NCBI RefSeq assembly: GCF_039545035.1
Contig: NZ_BAABRO010000013.1
Location: 1 to 64,000 of the forward strand
Direction: 5' to 3'
Source of the DNA: Novipirellula caenicola
GTDB taxonomy: Bacteria; Planctomycetota; Planctomycetia; Pirellulales; Pirellulaceae
DNA: 64,000 bases
In this document: positions 56,218-64,000 of the stretch, in pieces
Position numbering within the stretch: the first letter of the stretch is position 1
How the letters are laid out: every line of letters begins with the position of its first letter
Notes under the pieces: model-generated
Database searches by the model: none
Told to the model about the DNA's origin: nothing
What the model saw: the letters and a program-made list of their open reading frames with translations, nothing else
Made by a program: the position numbers and the translations under genes

Positions 56218-57324
56218 ATGCACTATTTTGACCGTTTCCCGTCACTCGACCGCCTTGCTACACAATCCGGCTCGCCCGGTATCGCTTCGCGCGGTGGTAT
56301 CGCCTCGCGAGGTATTGCCTCGCCCGGGATGGTGAGGGCGTGGGTCGCGTTATGTGCGTTGGCCGCCGCGGGCCCTCTGCACGCCGCCCCCCCCACGAAT
56401 GCTGGCGAACGCGATAAATCGGCCTCGCCGCCCGCACTTCATCCAGCGGATCACATGGACGACAAGGCGGCTGTGGTAGACAAGGCGGTTGCGGTGGAAA
56501 AGGCCGCCGAGCCGCGGAAGTTTGCGAACCAACGCTACTCTCAGCGAGAGGACCATGCGGGGCTTTGCGACGTCATCCTTCCCGGCGGTGCCGAACCGCC
56601 CCCTGGCGGATTTCCCACCGTGGTGATCGTCCACGGCGGTGCGTGGATGAGTGGCGACAAATGGACGATCGAAGGCTACGCGCGTTTCTTGGCCGAACAT
56701 GGTTACGCGACCATCAACATCAACTATCGCTTGGCTCCTCGCTACAAATTTCCCTCGCAGGTCGATGATGTTCGCGAAGCGCTGGTGTGGGCCCAAGAGA
56801 ATGCCGCTCGTTTTTCACTCGACCTCCGTCGTATCGGGCTGTTTGGTTACTCGGCAGGCGGCCACTTGTCGCTGCTGGTTTCGGTGCTCGGCGACGAACC
56901 GATGGAAACCAAGTTGGCGTCGAGCGAGTGGGCTGCGGACGACGAACGATGGCAAAAACTGCCGACGATCCAAGCCGTCTGTGTCGGAGGCCCCCCATGC
57001 GACTTTCGTAATCTGCCGCCCGAGAACACCGGATTGGCCTATTTTCTTGGAGGCTCTCGCAGCGAAAAACCCGGTGTGTACGAAGCGGCGTCACCGACCG
57101 CACACGTCTCGGCCGAGGACCCGCCGGTTCATCTGATCCACGGGGAAGCCGATTCAATCGTTCCGATCCAAAATAGCCTGCGGTTTCGCGAACGAGCGCA
57201 AGCCGTTGGCGTCCTCTGCGACTTGACGACCATTGCCGGACAAGGCCATTTGATCACGTTCATGAACCCTCAAACCAGCAAGGCGATGATCGAGTTCTTT
57301 GACAAGGTGTTGTCACAACCGTAG
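56218..57324 (+). CDS. Exported alpha/beta-hydrolase (esterase/lipase-like)
   Basis: 368 residues from the ATG at 56218, which has AAAGGA 6 bases upstream. The N-terminus contains a repeat (GIASRGGIASRGIASPG) before a signal-like helix (VRAWVALCALAAAGPLHAAPP), so it is exported; an internal ATG at 56329 would start directly at that signal. The hydrolase domain has the oxyanion motif VIVHGGAWMSGDKW, ININYRLAP, the nucleophile Ser in GLFGYSAGGHLSLL, the acid in HGEADSIVPIQNS, and the catalytic His in GQGHLITF. This is the BD-FAE/carboxylesterase type; likely substrates are acylated sugars or polymers. It is divergent from ribBA, about 150 bp apart. Confidence 0.85.
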   Translation: MHYFDRFPSLDRLATQSGSPGIASRGGIASRGIASPGMVRAWVALCALAAAGPLHAAPPTNAGERDKSASPPALHPADHMDDKAAVVDKAVAVEKAAEPRKFANQRYSQREDHAGLCDVILPGGAEPPPGGFPTVVIVHGGAWMSGDKWTIEGYARFLAEHGYATININYRLAPRYKFPSQVDDVREALVWAQENAARFSLDLRRIGLFGYSAGGHLSLLVSVLGDEPMETKLASSEWAADDERWQKLPTIQAVCVGGPPCDFRNLPPENTGLAYFLGGSRSEKPGVYEAASPTAHVSAEDPPVHLIHGEADSIVPIQNSLRFRERAQAVGVLCDLTTIAGQGHLITFMNPQTSKAMIEFFDKVLSQP

Positions 57325-57398
57325 CTGGAACTCGCAGTAGTCAGTGTCGCCAAAAATCCGCCAAGCGGGATCGTTAGCAAGGATCCACTACGAGGCCG

Positions 57399-59561
57399 CT
57401 ACAAACGAGGAAACGAAAACGACGACCCTGACGACGATTTCGTCGAGAAGCTAGGACCACCCGGTGGCCGCGGAGGTGGCGGGGGTGGACGAGGAATGAC
57501 CGCGGGCTGGATCCGCAATCCCACCGGAACGTCAAGTTCCCACTGCGCCAGATAGGGCCAGGGCGTGCCGGGATGTTCGTCGATGCATTTGTTTAGCGAA
57601 TGAACCGCCGTATCGACCCAATACCGGGACTCGGATGTTCGCAATTGAGCATCCGGCAACAGCGTGATCTCATTCGTCTCGAGCGACAACGTCTCAGTCA
57701 CGTTCTCGGTCGCCGCCAAGTACTCGCGATAACGTGCTTGCGTGGCATACACACGTCCTTTGGTTAAATCGAACGAGGCTTGCCAGCGTGGTGAGGTTTC
57801 ATCTTGCCACGGCACGGACGTGTCCTCCATACGCACGATCAACGACTGTAGCGCCGCGCTGGCCTTTTCAATCCGAGCCCGTTCGATCCGCAGCGCACGT
57901 GTCAATTGACTGCGAAACGTGGCCGGCACAACGTAAGGATGCAAGACCGCATAGGGATAGACCACATCACGCTGACCAAGAAACGTCATCCGTGGCGGCA
58001 CAAACAATTCAGCCTGCTGATAACTAAGCGTCGCGGCATCGACAACAAATTGACGCACCGGATGATCTTGTAGCGACTGAACATACTGATGGACCGAAGC
58101 ATAATCGGGCAAATAGTCGGTACGATTCGCCCACGAACCGATGCTGCGAGTACCGTCTTCGTCAAGCATCGTGAACGAACCGCCGGTTTGCAGTGCCAAC
58201 CGTGTCAAGGCAAACGGTCCAAACCCCGAGTGCAATCGTTCGCGATATGGGCCACCGTACCAGGGCGTGTTTGCCGCCACGCTAGCGCCGGATTGTTGCC
58301 ACAGAGGAAGAGCCGATTCGTGCCAATAGGGAACCAGGAAGCGTTCGGGCAGCGAAGTTTCCGGCCCCTTTTTGACCGGCAACCAAAACGCGTACTCTCG
58401 ACCGCCGCTAGGAACCTGACACAGTTGCGATCCTCGTTCGCATCCCATGACCGCATTGGGACCGATCACGTGCACCGCGACTCCGGCGCTGCGGCAGTAC
58501 TGGATCGTGTCTTCGAGTTGCAGCGTATCGTCACCCGATTCATCCGTCAGGATCACGATGATGATGCGCTCTTGGCGTTTGCGTTGTTCGCGGTACAGTC
58601 GCACCGCTTGCGTGACCGCCGACATCACATTTTCGTCACCGGTGGTGTCAATCGGAACCTTGGTCATCGCGGAAATCGCACGTGCTCCCACATGAGTCGG
58701 ACGCAAGATTTCTCGCCAATTTTGCCCAAACGCAATCACGCTGCTGAACAGCGTGTTGTCACCCTCATCTTTGTCGCGTCGCTTTGTATTGAATGCCTCG
58801 ATCGACTTGTAAAACGATTCGGCGTGCATCGCCATCAGGTTTCGCTTCTGGGTCAAACTTGCCGATGCGTCAAATAGCCACACGACCAACGTGTTGTCTT
58901 GTTCCAATTCGCTACGGATGGCACCGGTCACCACCTCGCCAGCCTGGCCGATTCCGGCGACAGCCACTAACGCGTCGGCTCCGGACGCGGGGCGGGTGAG
59001 ATCCGATAATTTTTTTGTTGCTTCTGCTGCTCGAACTTCTTCGCCCCATTTCCCACTTCGCTCAAACAGTTCCATCGACGCCAATGCGGCCGACGGAGGT
59101 TCGGACATTTCGAGCGTCTCGAGCGACGAAAGATCCGCCGGCGTGTCCAGCCGCGTTGCCACAGGTTGCTCGAGCACGGCTGCGGCGGTTGGCGGTGCGG
59201 ATGCGGTCGGATCGTAAGCACTGACCGAGGCGACGGTGAAATCAGCCATCGCTGAATCGTCACTGGGATAGGTAGCCCAGATTCGGTGCCGGTTATCCCC
59301 GGCCAAGCTGTCAAACACCCACAGCCCCAACGCCAACAGCAACAGCGTGTGCATCACGATCGACAGAAACCATGGCTGCAGACGTTTCCGCAGCGTCGAG
59401 GATGCTGCGGTGGCCGAAGATGACGCAGCAGACGAGGCAAAGTTCAGCGGTGGCTGCGATTTTGCCAATCGGCTTGATTCGATTGGGGGCGAATTCAATT
59501 TGCGACCTCGCTCGTTCGTGTTTCGAAAAAAACCACGTTCGGACGTTTTGCCCTTTTCCAC
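57399..59561 (-). CDS. Membrane-anchored von Willebrand factor A domain protein
   Basis: 720 residues from a GTG at 59561. A polar N-terminus of about 60 residues is followed by one membrane helix (WFLSIVMHTLLLLALGLWVF), then a low-complexity linker. The VWA domain has the MIDAS motif in VVWLFDASASLTQKR (DxSxS), later VPIDTTGDENVMSAV and IIIVILTDESGDDTLQ. A further 350 residues of mixed structure contain aromatic-rich stretches. The C-terminus is Pro/Ser-rich (IPRPPPPPPRPPGG, SSSGSSFSFPRL). VWA domains bind protein ligands through a metal ion; the role here is unknown. It is convergent with the esterase gene. Confidence 0.85.
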   Translation of the reverse strand: MEKGKTSERGFFRNTNERGRKLNSPPIESSRLAKSQPPLNFASSAASSSATAASSTLRKRLQPWFLSIVMHTLLLLALGLWVFDSLAGDNRHRIWATYPSDDSAMADFTVASVSAYDPTASAPPTAAAVLEQPVATRLDTPADLSSLETLEMSEPPSAALASMELFERSGKWGEEVRAAEATKKLSDLTRPASGADALVAVAGIGQAGEVVTGAIRSELEQDNTLVVWLFDASASLTQKRNLMAMHAESFYKSIEAFNTKRRDKDEGDNTLFSSVIAFGQNWREILRPTHVGARAISAMTKVPIDTTGDENVMSAVTQAVRLYREQRKRQERIIIVILTDESGDDTLQLEDTIQYCRSAGVAVHVIGPNAVMGCERGSQLCQVPSGGREYAFWLPVKKGPETSLPERFLVPYWHESALPLWQQSGASVAANTPWYGGPYRERLHSGFGPFALTRLALQTGGSFTMLDEDGTRSIGSWANRTDYLPDYASVHQYVQSLQDHPVRQFVVDAATLSYQQAELFVPPRMTFLGQRDVVYPYAVLHPYVVPATFRSQLTRALRIERARIEKASAALQSLIVRMEDTSVPWQDETSPRWQASFDLTKGRVYATQARYREYLAATENVTETLSLETNEITLLPDAQLRTSESRYWVDTAVHSLNKCIDEHPGTPWPYLAQWELDVPVGLRIQPAVIPRPPPPPPRPPGGPSFSTKSSSGSSFSFPRL

Positions 59562-59844
59562 CCTCTTACCGATGTCCCCCGGACGTCACGTCCCGCCCGA
59601 GTGAACGCCCAACAGAACGGGGCCGTCCCGTTGTTTTGCCCCGTCGTTTTGCATCGCCCGCGATGAGCGTGGTGATCCGCCACCACGTTCAGGATACCCG
59701 TCACCGGCGTCGAATCAGAGTATTTCGAGCAAAAAATTTAAGACGGACTCCGGGGAACCGCGACTTGCGGGTCCAGTGCAAAAGCGTACCCTTTGTGGCA
59801 TTCCTTCCCCTCAATGTGCAAATTTCGACGCAAACTCACGATTC

Positions 59845-60810
59845 ATGACAGGCTCTTTACTGGCGGTTTACTGCATTTTGATCATTGCCGGATCCGTCAC
59901 GGGAGGGTGGCTGCCGGCGATCATGCGGATGACGCACCTGCGAACTCAGCTGTTGATGAGTTTTGTGGCAGGTTTGATGCTGGGAATCGCGATGCTGCAC
60001 ATGCTGCCGCATGCGTTTCACTTGATGCGATCCGCAGCCATGACCGGCGGTGCGGCACTGGGAGGCATCATCGCGATGTTCATCTTGCTTCGCGCCTTTC
60101 ACCCCCATGCGCATGGGTCAATCGAAACGCCCGGCGGATTGGGCCCCGATGAACCCCATCATGGGCATGATCACAGCCATGACCATGACCATGACCACGC
60201 TCATGATCATGATTCGCACGGCCATGGTTCCCATTCGCATGATTCGCATTCGCATCATGACCATGCCAAGGACATCGGTTGGCTCGGCATGCTGTTGGGA
60301 CTCGGATTGCACACGTTGATGGACGGGGTGGCGCTTGCCGCCAGCGTGACGGCAGAATCGCACCATAACCCTTGGCTAGGGCTGGCCGGGCTGGGGACGT
60401 TTCTAGCCGTGGTGCTGCACAAACCGCTGGACGCGTTTGCGATCACGTCGGTGATGAAAAAGGGAGGCTGGACGCCCACACAGCAGAGTTTGGTGAATCT
60501 CACGTTCTCGTTGGCCTGCCCGCTTGGTGCGATCGCGTTTTACATCGGTGCAACGCAGCTTTCGGCCGACGGCACGCTCCTGGGCTGGGGGTTGGCGATC
60601 TCAGCCGGCTTTTTCATCTGCATTTCTTTGGCCGATTTGCTGCCTGAAGTTGCCTTTCACGACCACGACCGTTTTAAATTGACCGCCGCACTACTAATCG
60701 GAGTCGCGCTAGCCGTCGGAATCGAAAGTTTGCCAGGCCATAGCCACACTCCCGCCGCGCCAGCGTCCAACATCGACGTGCCATTCAAATCGCCGACGCA
60801 GTCCGAATGA
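59845..60810 (+). CDS. ZIP-family divalent metal transporter
   Basis: 321 residues from the ATG at 59845 (MTGSLLAVYCILIIAG); 23 codons upstream are not family-like. About eight membrane helices. A long His/Asp-rich loop (residues about 108-146, HGHDHSHDHDHDHAHDHD and similar) lies between helices 3 and 4, as in ZIP proteins. Helix 4 has the metal-site motif LHTLMDGVALAAS, and helix 5 has VVLHKPLDAFAI (the HKPLDA form of the family). ZIP proteins import zinc, iron or other divalent metals. The loop is encoded by low-complexity CAT-rich DNA (about 60160-60270). Confidence 0.9.
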   Translation: MTGSLLAVYCILIIAGSVTGGWLPAIMRMTHLRTQLLMSFVAGLMLGIAMLHMLPHAFHLMRSAAMTGGAALGGIIAMFILLRAFHPHAHGSIETPGGLGPDEPHHGHDHSHDHDHDHAHDHDSHGHGSHSHDSHSHHDHAKDIGWLGMLLGLGLHTLMDGVALAASVTAESHHNPWLGLAGLGTFLAVVLHKPLDAFAITSVMKKGGWTPTQQSLVNLTFSLACPLGAIAFYIGATQLSADGTLLGWGLAISAGFFICISLADLLPEVAFHDHDRFKLTAALLIGVALAVGIESLPGHSHTPAAPASNIDVPFKSPTQSE

Positions 60811-60861
60811 GGATGGCGTCCCGACATGGTTTGCCCCCCCTAAAGCCCACAGGATTCTAAC

Positions 60862-61821
60862 GTGCAATTCGTGATGGACTGGTTCTGGAGTCTCCAGTGG
60901 GAGCGTTTGGTTCCCGAACTGATTGGCAAAGCCTTGGGCTTTCTAAGCGGGTTTGCGGCAAGTTGGTTTCTGTTGTTTCGGCGGCGGCTCAATGCACTAC
61001 AGCGGATGCAGTCGGGGGATTCGGATGACTTTATCTTTCAAATGCACCACCTGAGTCCTGTGGCGGGACATCCCGATGATGTGGTGTTGCTGTTTCGCAA
61101 TGTCGCCCCCAAGACCACGCTGAATGATCTATACGACAACGAAGCCGTGCGGGACGTGGTCAAAAAAATTGCGGAACAAACGACGCTGGATGACCCCATT
61201 TTAAAGACCGAAGGAACACTTGGCTTCGAACTACTCAACGATGCCGTGGGACACATCGCCGGCCTGTTAGCGACGACGCCCTTTCCTCGCAAACCGTGGC
61301 TGTTTGTGATGACATGCGAAGACCGGCAAGCGGTACGCAAGAAATGCGTTCGCTGTTTCTTGATCCAACCAGCGGAGCTGGAAAAGTTTCTCGATTGGCA
61401 TTGGTGCCAACATCACGTGTTGGTGGAAAAACCGTGGCACTGGTTTCGAGTGGTGGCGCTGCACCGGATCGCGTGTGCTTGGAAGACCGAGCAACAAATC
61501 GCGATGGAGGAATCCGCACACTCGACCGAGCTCGACATGCCGTTGGTCGACAAACAAGTCCGTCACGACCGCGTACGCGTGCTGTCGCTCGGTTTGAATG
61601 AATCCGAAGCCCCTGTTGGCGAACCTCACCGCATCGCGTGGAAAAGCCATCTAGCGAACCTAACAGCGATGGGACTGCCACTGACCACCGCAGCATCCAA
61701 TTCTATCGACGCACCTGACTCGATCGGCGACACCAGCGCCAATCAAGCCACCAGCGCCAATCAAGCCACTGCCGGCCAAGCCAGCGTCAATCAAGCCACT
61801 GGTAACACAAGCGACCGGTGA
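60862..61821 (+). CDS. Membrane-anchored protein of unknown function
   Basis: 319 residues from a GTG at 60862 with AGGA 8 bases upstream; an ATG lies four codons on. One N-terminal membrane helix (ALGFLSGFAASWFLLF) is followed by a cytoplasmic-looking domain: DDVVLLFRNVAPKTTLNDLY, GFELLNDAVGHIAGLLAT, PWLFVMTCEDRQAVRKKCVR and DWHWCQHHVLVEKPWHWFRV. The tail repeats SANQAT/VNQAT from an 18-bp tandem repeat. I do not recognise a family. It follows the ZIP gene by 51 bp on the same strand, and the M50 protease follows 80 bp later, so the three may be an operon. Confidence 0.6.
   Translation: MQFVMDWFWSLQWERLVPELIGKALGFLSGFAASWFLLFRRRLNALQRMQSGDSDDFIFQMHHLSPVAGHPDDVVLLFRNVAPKTTLNDLYDNEAVRDVVKKIAEQTTLDDPILKTEGTLGFELLNDAVGHIAGLLATTPFPRKPWLFVMTCEDRQAVRKKCVRCFLIQPAELEKFLDWHWCQHHVLVEKPWHWFRVVALHRIACAWKTEQQIAMEESAHSTELDMPLVDKQVRHDRVRVLSLGLNESEAPVGEPHRIAWKSHLANLTAMGLPLTTAASNSIDAPDSIGDTSANQATSANQATAGQASVNQATGNTSDR
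61732..61803. repeat. 18-bp coding tandem repeat (ANQAT)
   Basis: ACCAGCGCCAATCAAGCC occurs twice exactly (61732-61749, 61750-61767), and a third diverged copy (about 61790-61803) contains GTCAATCAAGCC. It encodes the SANQAT tail of the preceding membrane protein and could vary in copy number. Confidence 0.7.
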
Positions 61822-61902
61822 CGCCGGCAACGTCGACAACTTGCTAGACTAACGCGTCCCTTGGATTTCCCCGTTGTTCATCCTCCCCACACTGCAGACC
61901 TG

Positions 61903-62715
61903 ATGCTTCAAGATCCCCCGGTATCCGATTACGACCTACGTTTCGAGCTATTTGGATTCCCGGTCCGAATTGCCTGGTCGTTTTGGCTTGGTGCGTTGAT
62001 TTTTGGATTTTATTTAGTCCGTGGTGTCGACAACATGTTCCTCAGTTCGGGTGATGGCAGCCCGGGGCAACTCCCCCTGCTGCTGCTTTGGTCGTTGTGC
62101 ATGTTGGTATCGATTTTGATCCACGAACTGGGGCATGCCTTTGCATTTCGCCAGTTTGGAATTCAGTCTTCGATCGTGCTGTATCACTTTGGTGGGCTTG
62201 CGATTCCGAGCAGCTCATTTGGCATGGGACGATCCGCAGGACGATTGACTGAAAAGCAAGATTTGTGGGTCGCGCTGGCCGGTCCGCTGGCTCAAATCGC
62301 GTCTGCATTGTTGTTGGTCGGAGGACTAAAAGTCGCAGGCTTTCGAGTCGAAGCGCTTGCGATTGTCGACAGCGTCGTGCCTCTTGGATTGGCAAAGATC
62401 CCAGGGGTGATGGAAGGAGATCCGATCACGAGCCATGGTTTGTACGCGATTGTTTTGTTTTACATTTTCCCAAGTGTCTTGTGGGCGCTGTTGAATTTAG
62501 TACCCGTATGGCCGCTTGATGGTGGCCGGATCATGAACTCGTTGGTGTTGATCAATGGTGGACGTCGTGATCAAGCGTTATGGATCAGTGTAATCAGCGC
62601 TGGATTGTTGACGGTGTACGCATTCAAACAGCACCAAACGTTCATGGGCATCTTGTTCTTGTCATTAGCGTTTAGCAATTACCAAATGTTGCAACAGACG
62701 GGGCGTTGGCGATAA
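61903..62715 (+). CDS. M50/site-2-type membrane metalloprotease
   Basis: 270 residues from the ATG at 61903 (MLQDPPVSDYDLRFEL); a TTG at 61861 would add 14 residues. It has about six membrane helices. The catalytic zinc motif is LVSILIHELGHAFAFRQFG (HExxH), and the second motif is LLNLVPVWPLDGGRIMNSL (NxxPxxxLDG), both intact. Site-2 proteases cut within membranes, often to release sigma factors or transcription factors. There is no PDZ or CBS domain. It is the last gene before a 420-bp AT-rich gap. Confidence 0.9.
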   Translation: MLQDPPVSDYDLRFELFGFPVRIAWSFWLGALIFGFYLVRGVDNMFLSSGDGSPGQLPLLLLWSLCMLVSILIHELGHAFAFRQFGIQSSIVLYHFGGLAIPSSSFGMGRSAGRLTEKQDLWVALAGPLAQIASALLLVGGLKVAGFRVEALAIVDSVVPLGLAKIPGVMEGDPITSHGLYAIVLFYIFPSVLWALLNLVPVWPLDGGRIMNSLVLINGGRRDQALWISVISAGLLTVYAFKQHQTFMGILFLSLAFSNYQMLQQTGRWR

Positions 62716-63134
62716 ATCATTTGCAAAATTTGCGATTCAAGCCCAAGTTTTTTTGTAGTGACACACCTTGTGATACCGAAGTTGAATTTCAATTACGTCG
62801 AAGTGCTGAAACAGGGTCCAAGCAAGATAATTCGATGCATTTTTTATCTTCAATGACTCAAAGCGAAGCGTCAAAAGCGCGTTCACTTACCAAAAAAAAA
62901 TTTCATCGCAAGCACTTTTTTCATGAAAAAGATGTTGCGGAATTCTCAGAAGCGCGTACAGTTACGCGCAGTTTCTAAACGGTTGAAAGCAAGAGCAACC
63001 TTGATGTGGATCATCAACGCTCTGAGATTCAACTTCCAATCACGATTGGTGAGCCGTGGCCGGTGACTTTTAGAACGCTGTTCTAATAAAGTCACAAGGA
63101 CTCACTAACGTGCCCTTTCTCGCGGAGGAAGAAC
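62716..63134 (+). promoter_or_regulatory. AT-rich leader region of the H1-like gene with a stem-loop
   Basis: About 420 bp, clearly richer in A and T than the rest of the window (poly-A and poly-T runs), upstream of the histone-H1-like gene. Near its end is an imperfect stem-loop (63063-63095): GTGACTTT+TAGAAC pairs with GTTCTA+AAAGTCAC, with a 3-nt GCT loop and a 2-nt bulge on one side. It could be a leader RNA structure or an operator. No long gene is seen. Confidence 0.6.
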
Positions 63135-63389
63135 GTGGCCAAGAAAAAAGCAACCAAGAAAAAAGTTACGAAGAAGGCAGCCCCTAAGAAAGCTGCAAAG
63201 AAAGTAACGAAGAAGAAGGTTACTAAGAAGGCATCGCCAAAGAAGGCTGCTAAGAAGAAAGTAACTAAGAAGAAGGCTACTAAGAAGGCATCGCCAAAGA
63301 AGGCAGCCAAGAAAGTAACCAAGAAGAAGGCCGCTAAGAAAGCAGCCAAGAAAGCTACTAAGAAGAAGACCGCTAAGAAGCGTCGCTAG
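63135..63389 (+). CDS. Histone H1-like Lys/Ala repeat protein
   Basis: 84 residues, from a GTG at 63135 with a strong ribosome-binding site (GGAGGAAGAAC). The chain is almost only Lys, Ala, Thr, Val, Pro and Ser: AKKKATKKK, then repeated KKASPKKAAKK and KKVTKK units, ending KKTAKKRR. Such proteins resemble the eukaryotic H1 tail and HctB/AlgP-type bacterial proteins that bind DNA without sequence specificity. The DNA itself repeats (a unit including aaggcatcgccaaagaag). It has its own terminator and structured leader, so it is probably well expressed and separately regulated. Confidence 0.85.
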   Translation: MAKKKATKKKVTKKAAPKKAAKKVTKKKVTKKASPKKAAKKKVTKKKATKKASPKKAAKKVTKKKAAKKAAKKATKKKTAKKRR

Positions 63390-63430
63390 TCGATCGCCAC
63401 TCTTTTACTCTTCTGAGTAGAATCGAAATT

Positions 63431-63474
63431 AAAAAAAGCCGCGTCGGAGTTCATTCTCTGATGCGGCTTTTTTT
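63431..63474 (+). terminator. Rho-independent terminator after the H1-like gene
   Basis: AAAAAAAGCCGC (63431-63442) pairs with GCGGCTTTTTTT (63463-63474), with TC/GA extending the stem inward. The T7 run follows the GC part of the stem. It begins 41 bp after the stop. Confidence 0.93.
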
Positions 63475-63721
63475 CTGGCCAAATCACGCCCAAAAGTGCC
63501 AATCTGGCAGTTTTAGCGGGGATCAAAACAAGTCACTGCAAACGGGCTGCACTGGCGATGAAGCCCGAATATCCGGCGACTGCGTGCCCCCTCACGAATC
63601 GTGCCCCTCACGAATTGTGGCTGTCACGAATCGCCTCTGCCACGAATTCGTCTCGCTGCAACCGGATCGCGATCCGGCGAACGTCACGATGATCTATCGC
63701 GACGAAACGCTGGGCGACGCG
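63475..63721. other. Intergenic region between H1-like and Mrp genes
   Basis: About 250 bp. CACGAAT occurs four times between about 63590 and 63650 at roughly 18-bp steps, a degenerate tandem repeat. No gene was seen; open frames here run through the Mrp gene on the other strand. Confidence 0.45.
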
Positions 63722-64000
63722 TTACAGCGTCGGCAAACTTGGTTTCGGTGGATTCGCAGCCGCCTTGGACGCCAACGTGCGAACCAGCGACTTGGCCGCC
63801 GCTTCGATCGGGATCCTGGATCGAGTGTTCTCGGCAAGCACTTTGGCAAGCTGTCCTTCGTCACCCCCGGTACGCAGATCGATATCGATCGGCAGCGATC
63901 CTAAAAACGGAACGTTCAACTCTTCGGCCTTCGCACGGGCACCGCCACGACCAAAGATGTCATACGTCTTGCCGCAATCGGGACACATGAACCCGCTCAT
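63722..64000 (-). CDS. Mrp/ApbC-type Fe-S cluster carrier ATPase, C-terminal part (cut by window edge)
   Basis: The last 92 residues of a protein that runs off the right edge. MSGFMCPDCGKTYDIFGRGGARAKAEELNV is the Mrp/NBP35 C-terminal region: a CxxC pair (C6, C9) that bridges an Fe-S cluster in the dimer, followed by FGRGGA and VPFLGSLPIDIDLRTGGDEG. Mrp proteins are P-loop ATPases that load and transfer Fe-S clusters. The P-loop part lies outside the window. The end has an Ala/Pro-rich tail (AAANPPKPSLPTL). Confidence 0.88.
   Translation of the reverse strand: MSGFMCPDCGKTYDIFGRGGARAKAEELNVPFLGSLPIDIDLRTGGDEGQLAKVLAENTRSRIPIEAAAKSLVRTLASKAAANPPKPSLPTL

Noticed and set aside
60156-60270. CAT-rich low-complexity DNA, considered as a non-coding repeat
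   Set aside because: It encodes the His-rich metal-binding loop of the ZIP transporter and is explained by that.
63590-63655. Repeated CACGAAT units, considered as a CRISPR array
   Set aside because: Units are only 7 bases, spacing is about 18 bp and imperfect, and no cas genes are nearby.

Overview
The window looks like a chromosomal segment of a planctomycete of the Pirellulaceae (Rhodopirellula-like). The reasons are a DUF1559 pilin-like protein, a DUF1571 secreted protein, a CRTAC1/UnbV-type FG-GAP lipoprotein, a ThuA-domain secreted protein, very large hybrid sensor kinases, a fused PurS-PurL, a histone-H1-like Lys/Ala repeat protein, and many short palindromic intergenic elements. No rRNA, tRNA, CRISPR array or prophage was seen. 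Calls rest on reading the sequence and on family knowledge; no database search was run.

Layout. 1-1.1 kb: truncated RAYT/IS200-like transposase beside a perfect 38-bp palindrome. 1-6.6 kb: membrane hybrid histidine kinase, DUF1571 protein and a secreted unknown. 7.0-8.5 kb: rplM-rpsI-infA on the minus strand. 8.8-14.1 kb: class II photolyase and an MscK-like mechanosensitive channel. 14.4-22.9 kb: prepilin-peptidase-like membrane protein and secreted or lipid-anchored proteins (Spy-like, ThuA, small lipoprotein, TPR/FG-GAP lipoprotein, DUF1559). 22.9-36 kb: metabolism and housekeeping (Aas-like acyltransferase/acyl-ACP synthetase, EEP nuclease fold protein, 2-oxoacid dehydrogenase E2, double UspA, SDR, PHP phosphatase, lipA, smpB, FtsX-type ABC pair). 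Between 29.4 and 32.0 kb lie several palindromic elements, two of which are the same hairpin with a compensatory stem change.

36.1-46.9 kb is a signalling block: a 1997-residue hybrid kinase, a divergent methyltransferase resembling the PhcB (3-hydroxy fatty acid methyl ester) family, a FadL-type outer-membrane channel, a REC-HD-GYP (RpfG-like) c-di-GMP phosphodiesterase, and a translationally coupled stand-alone Hpt protein. Together these could form a lipid-signal sensing phosphorelay that ends in c-di-GMP turnover. That is an inference from gene content and order, and is the main candidate for something undescribed here.

47.2-64 kb: YgiQ radical SAM protein, purL plus a ferredoxin-domain gene, tyrA-ribBA, an esterase, a VWA protein, a ZIP metal transporter, a membrane unknown, a site-2-type protease, a histone-H1-like protein with a structured leader, and the 3' end of an Mrp/ApbC ATPase running off the right edge.
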